The notes beneath the pieces are model-generated. The model had not been told where the DNA came from. It did no database searches and saw only the letters and a program-made list of their open reading frames with translations. A stretch of 20,563 nucleotides of DNA, from the NCBI GenBank assembly GCA_964450355.1, contig CAYVDH010000046.1:1-20563 (forward strand), written 5' to 3'. A program made the position numbers and the translations under genes. This document shows, piece after piece, positions 15,805 to 20,563 of this stretch (position 1 is the first letter of the stretch; the number at the start of each line of letters is the position of its first letter). This DNA is from CAYVDH01 sp964450355. GTDB taxonomy: Bacteria; Bacteroidota; Bacteroidia; NS11-12g; UBA955.

Positions 15805-16860
15805 TTACATTTTTCTTAATAATTCGATTACTTTTTCTTTAGAAAAAACATTTTTCCAATCTGGACCAAAAGCATTGGATAGAGGATTTTCATTTTTAAG
15901 TGTTGCTTCTGCCATTCTATACAATTGTTCGTCTGTAATGTCTTCTGTGATAATTTTTGGCAAATTAATGTCATATTTTTTTAATATTTCTTTAAATGTT
16001 TTTACTTGTGGATAGTATTCTTCTAACTGATTAAAAGCCACACAAATTGCAAAACCATGGTGTAAATCAAGTTCAATACTTAAGCCATAGGAAAGTGGGT
16101 GACAGATACCAACACTTGAGTTAGCAACTGCTAATCCACCCATTGAAGATGCAACCAATAATTTTTCTAAATCCATTTCACCTAAAAAAATATCTTCAAT
16201 CATTTTGCTGGATTTTTCAGCTAAGGCTATGGTCATTGCGTCATTTATTCTTCCTAATAATGATTCGGCATTATGAACATAACAATCCATAGCAGTATAT
16301 ACAAATTGATGTTTAGGAACTGTAACAAGTAAATCAGCATCTAAAATGACTTGATCAAAAACGCTGTAATCTGAATTTATTCCAAGTTTTTTTGTTGGCC
16401 CAGTTAAAACTGCAGTTCTTGTAAATTCAGCTCCAGTCCCAGCAATGGTAGGTATTCCAATTTTATAAATTGGTGGATTTTTTACCAAGTCCCAACCTTG
16501 ATAATTTTCTGAGTTTCCATCGTTTGTTAGTAATACTGAAATAGCTTTGGCTATGTCTAATGCACTTCCGCCCCCTATACCAACAATAGCTACTGGTAAT
16601 TTGTTTTTTTGTTTTACTAAATTTACTAATTCATCTACATAACTTGTTTTAGGTTCATGAGTTGTATCTGCATAAATGATTAAATCTTCGGCAGATAAAT
16701 AAGTTAAATCTAAAATGCCTTTGTCTTTAAAAAAGTGATCGATGACTACAACAACAAAAGTTTGGTTATTACCTTCTTTTTTTTTGTTTAATAAATCTTT
16801 TAAATTTGAGATACTTCCTTTACCAAGGTAGTAGTACTGAACCATTTTTGAGTTTCTCAT
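15805..16860 (-). CDS. kdnB: Iron-containing alcohol dehydrogenase, KdnB-like (ulosonic acid terminal-carbon oxidase)
   Basis: This family oxidises a primary alcohol to an aldehyde with a nicotinamide cofactor. KdnB acts on C8 of Kdo to prepare it for amination by KdnA. From the ATG at 16860 the protein has 351 residues. It shows the dinucleotide-binding GGGSALDIAK at about 96-105, GIPTIAGTGAE at about 135-145, and the metal-binding Asp and three His: Asp192 and His196 (MDCYVHNAE), His254 (CHPLSYG) and His268 (LHHG). The NYQGWDLVKNPP segment and the direct pairing with a kdnA-like gene (2-bp gap) favour KdnB over a general alcohol dehydrogenase. The frame is open further, to a GTG at 16905 inside the asnB-type gene. 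The ATG at 16860, 19 bp after that gene, is preferred because the conserved part begins near residue 6. Confidence 0.83.
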   Translation of the reverse strand: MRNSKMVQYYYLGKGSISNLKDLLNKKKEGNNQTFVVVVIDHFFKDKGILDLTYLSAEDLIIYADTTHEPKTSYVDELVNLVKQKNKLPVAIVGIGGGSALDIAKAISVLLTNDGNSENYQGWDLVKNPPIYKIGIPTIAGTGAEFTRTAVLTGPTKKLGINSDYSVFDQVILDADLLVTVPKHQFVYTAMDCYVHNAESLLGRINDAMTIALAEKSSKMIEDIFLGEMDLEKLLVASSMGGLAVANSSVGICHPLSYGLSIELDLHHGFAICVAFNQLEEYYPQVKTFKEILKKYDINLPKIITEDITDEQLYRMAEATLKNENPLSNAFGPDWKNVFSKEKVIELLRKM

Positions 16861-16879
16861 TCTTGTATTATATTGTTTT

Positions 16880-18709
16880 TTAAAAATTAATTTTAAGCCA
16901 TTCACATATTGAATAATTTAAGAATTTATCATTGGAATATTTTCCAAATTTATTCATTAAAATTTCTTTATTTTTTTCATTTTCTTCATCGCTAATTTCA
17001 AATTGCGGCATTACATATCCAACTTTGTCTTTTCTCCATTTTATTGAATCTGGTGCATGAGTATTAGATTCTCTTATTATCCATTTTTGCCATCCATTAT
17101 TTATTTTTAAATCATCTGCACATTGAAAACCAAAATTCACTAGTTGATGATCTAAAAATGGGTATCTTGATTCAAAATTAAAAGCCATTCCTATTCTATC
17201 ATTCGCTCTCAAATAAAAGGGTATTTGAAAAAATAACAGCTCGTCTTTCAAAAAATTGGATAGTGAAAAACTTGAATACCATTTCGAATTCATGTCTTTC
17301 TTTCCCAATAATTTAATTTTAATTACTAATTTTATTTCAGCCCAAATTAATTGATTTAAAAATTTTGTTTCAACACTTTTAAGTTGGCAGTAGGCTTTCA
17401 TTTCTTTTTTAAATGTATTCCATTTTCCTCGAAAAATCAAGGACCTAAAATACCTATAAGCATGGTGGTGATATCCTGCATAAACTTCGTCTGCTCCTTG
17501 TCCTACCAATAAAACTTTGATGTTTTTAGATTTTACTAATTTAGAAACACACCACTCTGCAAAATAAGATGAAGAAGGAACTGGAGCATCTAAATGGAAG
17601 GTAAGTTTTTTGAATTCATCTTTGTTGTATTCCTTTTCAGGATAACAATAATTAGATTTTAATTCTAAATGATTTTTTACAATTTCTATGTATTTACTTT
17701 CATCTTCTTTTTTACTTGGAAATACTGCCGAGAATGTATCTGGTTTTTGAAAATGTTGATAGCACTCATACACTATTCTTGATGAATCTATTCCACCAGA
17801 AAAACCAAGACCAACCGGAACATCAGACCTTAGAGTTAGCAATAAAGCATGATTAAACTTTTTATTAAATTCATTTATTGCTTTTTCTTTTGCATTATAA
17901 TGATATAAAAAATTTTCAGTTTCTACCTTGTAATAATTTTGAGGATTATTGAAATTAAAACTTTCAATTTTATTTTTAATGAAACATGATTTGCTCAATT
18001 GAAAAATGTCTTTATAAAATGTATCATTCTCAACAGTACCTGTAATTTGATTATCCATAAGTTGAGCAACTCTGTAATGATTGATATCTTTATGGTATTG
18101 ATTGAACTCAAACAATTGTTTTTCTTCAGAAAAAATAACCCATGAAGAATCAGAAAATACATGGTAATTCATTGGTTTAATTCCAAAACGATCGCGAGAA
18201 ATAAATAAAGATTTTTCATTTATATCAAATAAAACAAATGACCACATTCCATTGAATTTATTTAAGCAATTTGTTCCCCATTGTTTATATGCTTTGGTGA
18301 TCACTTCAGTATCGGTATTGGTTTTAAAATCATGACCCAACTGAATCAATTCTTCTTTCAGTTCAATGTAGTTGTATATTTCACCATTAAAAACTATGAT
18401 GCATTTAGAATCTTGATCAATCAAGGGCTGGTGTCCACTTACACTTAAATCTATAATGGATAAGCGTCTGTGTCCAAGAATCATGTTGTAATCCTGAATA
18501 TTTAATTGATTAATATCTATTCCGTACTCTATCCCATTTGGAGTATCTTTAGTATTTAAATATTGATAATTGCCATTATAAGTATTTAATAACAATACAC
18601 CTTCGCCATCAGGACCTCTGTGTTTAATAGATTGAAGAGATTTTAACGATTGATTTAATGTAGTTAAGTTTAATGGATTTTTTTGGTAGTATGAAAGAAT
18701 GCCACACAT
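16880..18709 (-). CDS. asnB: AsnB-type glutamine-dependent amidotransferase (asparagine synthase family), complete
   Basis: This 609-residue class II amidotransferase hydrolyses glutamine and passes ammonia to an adenylated carboxylate. Cys2 (MCGIL) is the nucleophile. KHRGPDGEG at 29-37, GHRRLSIIDLS at 79-89, FNGEIYNY at 107-114 and NTDTEV at 131-136 complete the glutaminase site. The synthetase domain has SGGIDSS at 304-310, GQGADEVYAGYHHH further on, and ESRYPFLDHQLVNF near the C-terminal third. About 35 extra residues (roughly 40-75) separate KHRGPDG from GHRRLS compared with the second AsnB-type protein at the left edge of the window. The gene starts 9 bp after the membrane protein gene and ends 19 bp before kdnB, so it is transcribed with the ulosonic acid block. 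Its product may amidate a sugar acid or serve as asparagine synthase; context favours the former. Confidence 0.92.
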   Translation of the reverse strand: MCGILSYYQKNPLNLTTLNQSLKSLQSIKHRGPDGEGVLLLNTYNGNYQYLNTKDTPNGIEYGIDINQLNIQDYNMILGHRRLSIIDLSVSGHQPLIDQDSKCIIVFNGEIYNYIELKEELIQLGHDFKTNTDTEVITKAYKQWGTNCLNKFNGMWSFVLFDINEKSLFISRDRFGIKPMNYHVFSDSSWVIFSEEKQLFEFNQYHKDINHYRVAQLMDNQITGTVENDTFYKDIFQLSKSCFIKNKIESFNFNNPQNYYKVETENFLYHYNAKEKAINEFNKKFNHALLLTLRSDVPVGLGFSGGIDSSRIVYECYQHFQKPDTFSAVFPSKKEDESKYIEIVKNHLELKSNYCYPEKEYNKDEFKKLTFHLDAPVPSSSYFAEWCVSKLVKSKNIKVLLVGQGADEVYAGYHHHAYRYFRSLIFRGKWNTFKKEMKAYCQLKSVETKFLNQLIWAEIKLVIKIKLLGKKDMNSKWYSSFSLSNFLKDELLFFQIPFYLRANDRIGMAFNFESRYPFLDHQLVNFGFQCADDLKINNGWQKWIIRESNTHAPDSIKWRKDKVGYVMPQFEISDEENEKNKEILMNKFGKYSNDKFLNYSICEWLKINF

Positions 18710-18718
18710 AATAAAAAG

Positions 18719-20563
18719 TTATTTAGAGAGTATGTAAAAAGTTTCGTTAGTTCCTTTGTCAAAATAAGATTTAATGATTTTATTTTTAAGAAAATTGGGT
18801 AATGATTTTCCTTTCTCAACAACACAAAACTCGGGATGATAATGATTGACAAATTGCTCTTGTTTAGTTTCCATTTCTTGTTTAGAAATTACATGATTTT
18901 TAAAATTACAAAAAATAAAAAAAGGAGACACAAAAATTTCATCAGCTAATTGGTTGTTTTTATAATCATCGATATTCAGATAATTTGAATCGTTTTCAAT
19001 TGTTCTATTTGGAAGTAATTCATCTGTATTGATTATGACTGTAGAAATAGCATTCTCTGTTAACGCTAAATAGTTACAAATTCCAGCATACACTGGATTT
19101 CTTTGAAGGTTTGGTCTAGTTTCAGGATTGACTATTTTAATTCCCACTTTGTTTTGAAATTGGTGTTTAGAAATTTGAGTAATGTATTCAGTAGTGTATG
19201 AAGAAATTTTACTAAGTGGTAAGTGGTTTATTAATTTATAATTTTCAACGAACATAAAAGAACTTAATGCTATAAGTGAATACAGAGCAAATGTTTGTAC
19301 TTTGTAATGATTTTTGAGTACATAAAGTAAATAAATATAAAATCCTATGGTTGTAAAACGTGAAATGGTTGCATATATCTGCCACGCATTTTGATTGGTA
19401 TCGGTTAATGCAAAACCAAACAAACCTGAAAAAGTAAAACACAATAAAAGGATAAATACAGAAAATTGTATATTAAATTTTCTGTATTTATAAGCAAAAA
19501 ACAGAATGATTGTAAATAAAACAGAATTTATAATCAACCATTTTAAACCATTATCAAGCATGTTATAAAATATTCCACCAAGACTACTAACTATGCTGGT
19601 ATTTCTGAGGTTTAATGCTATAAATTTGAAGTAAAATAATAGTGTAAAAACAAATAAAATTATTGCAATTATGACGTGTTTATAGTTTATTAAAGTGGAT
19701 TTAATTTGTTTAAAATGGATTAACAACTGATAAGCTAAAAACAAACATATTCCACCAATGATGGATGGTAGAAATACAATATTTACTACTGGAATTAAAA
19801 GAAAAATAAGCAACCCATTGGTTTGATTTGATTTTAAAAATTCATTTAAAGCTAATAAGAAAAAAGGCAAAACATATATTAACTTTTGATTTCCATCAAA
19901 AAAAATAGAATCTGTTGCTTGACTAAAACTTTGGCCAACATTTGGAATGTAATGAACTAATCCTCTGAGGAACATAAACACAATTGAACTAATAATAATT
20001 AAATACAGCTGTTGATTCATGAATGATTTAAGAAGATTATAACAATTTAAAAAAATCAATAGTAAACTAAATCCTGTTACTATTCCATTCAATATTAAAT
20101 GGTTATTCCAATGAGTAACAAATCTTACAAAAATTGATAACCAATATTCATAATAATGATATGGTAAATTGTATTTTTCATAATGGTAATAATCTTTTAA
20201 ATAGGATATGGAAGATTCTTGATTTGTGTGTTCAATAGAATTAACAATCGATACATAATAGGATTGGTCGTTGATTGGCACTTTCATGCCATTAAAATCA
20301 ACCCCTTGAATGTTAATAAAAGCGATTAGAATGGCAATCAACAAAAAAATTAAGAATGGAAAATAATTTAGTTTTAAGAGTTCAATTTTTGATTTTGAAT
20401 TAAAACTTTGAAAATAAATTAAAATAAACAAAGTAGGAACTGCTAATATCATCATGGATTGCCCCAAAGTGATTATTATAGAAAAAAACGTAACAAACAA
20501 TATTGAACCTAAAGTAAGTCTATAAGTTAAATTGTATTTTATACCTTTATTAGTGATTAATAA
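18719..20563 (-). CDS. Polytopic membrane protein with C-terminal soluble domain, possibly GT-C-like; N-terminus beyond the window
   Basis: The frame stays open to the right edge with no stop, so the gene starts outside the window; the TTG at 20500 is unlikely to be the true start. At least 614 residues are visible. About ten to twelve hydrophobic segments are followed by a soluble C-terminal part of roughly 150 residues that contains NPETRPNLQRNP and a DELLPNRT stretch. After the second visible hydrophobic segment there is a long polar loop with PINDQSYYVS and LPYHYYEYW. A large first external loop with acidic residues plus a C-terminal soluble domain is the layout of GT-C membrane glycosyltransferases. 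That resemblance is only structural, and no family motif was found. The gene lies 9 bp before asnB in the same direction, so it belongs to the cluster. Its role may be in polymer assembly or modification at the periplasmic face. Confidence 0.75.
   Translation of the reverse strand, partial: LLITNKGIKYNLTYRLTLGSILFVTFFSIIITLGQSMMILAVPTLFILIYFQSFNSKSKIELLKLNYFPFLIFLLIAILIAFINIQGVDFNGMKVPINDQSYYVSIVNSIEHTNQESSISYLKDYYHYEKYNLPYHYYEYWLSIFVRFVTHWNNHLILNGIVTGFSLLLIFLNCYNLLKSFMNQQLYLIIISSIVFMFLRGLVHYIPNVGQSFSQATDSIFFDGNQKLIYVLPFFLLALNEFLKSNQTNGLLIFLLIPVVNIVFLPSIIGGICLFLAYQLLIHFKQIKSTLINYKHVIIAIILFVFTLLFYFKFIALNLRNTSIVSSLGGIFYNMLDNGLKWLIINSVLFTIILFFAYKYRKFNIQFSVFILLLCFTFSGLFGFALTDTNQNAWQIYATISRFTTIGFYIYLLYVLKNHYKVQTFALYSLIALSSFMFVENYKLINHLPLSKISSYTTEYITQISKHQFQNKVGIKIVNPETRPNLQRNPVYAGICNYLALTENAISTVIINTDELLPNRTIENDSNYLNIDDYKNNQLADEIFVSPFFIFCNFKNHVISKQEMETKQEQFVNHYHPEFCVVEKGKSLPNFLKNKIIKSYFDKGTNETFYILSK

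Noticed and set aside
11790..16860. A legionaminic or pseudaminic acid pathway
   Set aside because: No LegB/PseB dehydratase or LegH/PseH acetyltransferase is seen, the aminotransferase is KdnA-like rather than LegC/PseC-like, and NeuB fits the Neu5Ac synthase branch.
16861..16905. GTG start for the KdnB-like protein, overlapping asnB by 26 bp
   Set aside because: An ATG at 16860 lies just before the conserved N-terminus; the extra 15 residues look like read-through of the non-coding gap.
20498..20500. TTG at 20500 as start of the membrane protein
   Set aside because: The frame remains open to the window edge and continues a hydrophobic segment, so the start is outside the window.
1..20563. 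CRISPR arrays, tRNA/rRNA genes, insertion sequences, integrases or prophage genes
   Set aside because: No regular repeats, RNA gene signatures, terminal inverted repeats or transposase/integrase motifs were seen on either strand.

Overview
The window is an AT-rich surface-polysaccharide (capsule or O-antigen) gene cluster. It most likely comes from a member of the Bacteroidota, probably a flavobacterium-like organism. The reasons are the low G+C content, the lack of clear Shine-Dalgarno sequences before tightly packed genes, one TAnnTTTG-type promoter candidate, and the protein families present. No organism-specific marker (rRNA, tRNA or housekeeping gene) is present, so this assignment is an inference.

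Layout: nearly everything is read leftward (minus strand). From the right edge these are: a polytopic membrane protein that runs off the window (18719-20563); an AsnB-type amidotransferase (16880-18709); a five-gene ulosonic/nonulosonic acid block, kdnB-kdnA-neuA-neuB-neuC (16860 down to 11790); an unassigned protein that I propose as a candidate sialyltransferase (10459-11793); a WbpG/PseA-type N-acetyl sugar amidotransferase (9306-10466); a glycosyltransferase (8111-9316); a non-hydrolysing UDP-GlcNAc 2-epimerase (7032-8114); and an unassigned His-rich, possibly cupin-like protein (6050-7027). After an 88-bp gap come two GT4 glycosyltransferases (4771-5961, 3680-4780), which end at a hairpin with a T-rich tail. 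A single plus-strand gene, an O-antigen polymerase/ligase-like membrane protein (2383-3696), sits between this block and a further leftward pair: a GT4 glycosyltransferase (1270-2361) and a second AsnB-type gene cut by the left edge (1-1282).

How the genes work together: NeuC makes ManNAc from UDP-GlcNAc, NeuB condenses it with PEP to Neu5Ac, and NeuA activates the product with CTP. The two genes directly upstream resemble KdnB and KdnA, which in Shewanella oxidise and aminate the terminal carbon of Kdo. The fusion of kdnBA to neuABC in one tight run, with no kdsB-type cytidylyltransferase in view, suggests a terminally aminated sialic acid (9-amino-9-deoxy-Neu5Ac or similar). This is the most interesting hypothesis in the window. 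Two AsnB homologues and a WbpG/PseA homologue imply further nitrogen chemistry on the glycan (amides or amidines). The WecB-like epimerase would supply UDP-ManNAc-type donors. The glycosyltransferases would assemble the repeat unit and the polymerase-like protein would join the repeats. No flippase (Wzx) or chain-length/export genes are in the window; they probably lie outside it.

Every gene-free gap is shorter than 100 bases. No tRNA, rRNA, CRISPR, insertion sequence or transposase was seen.
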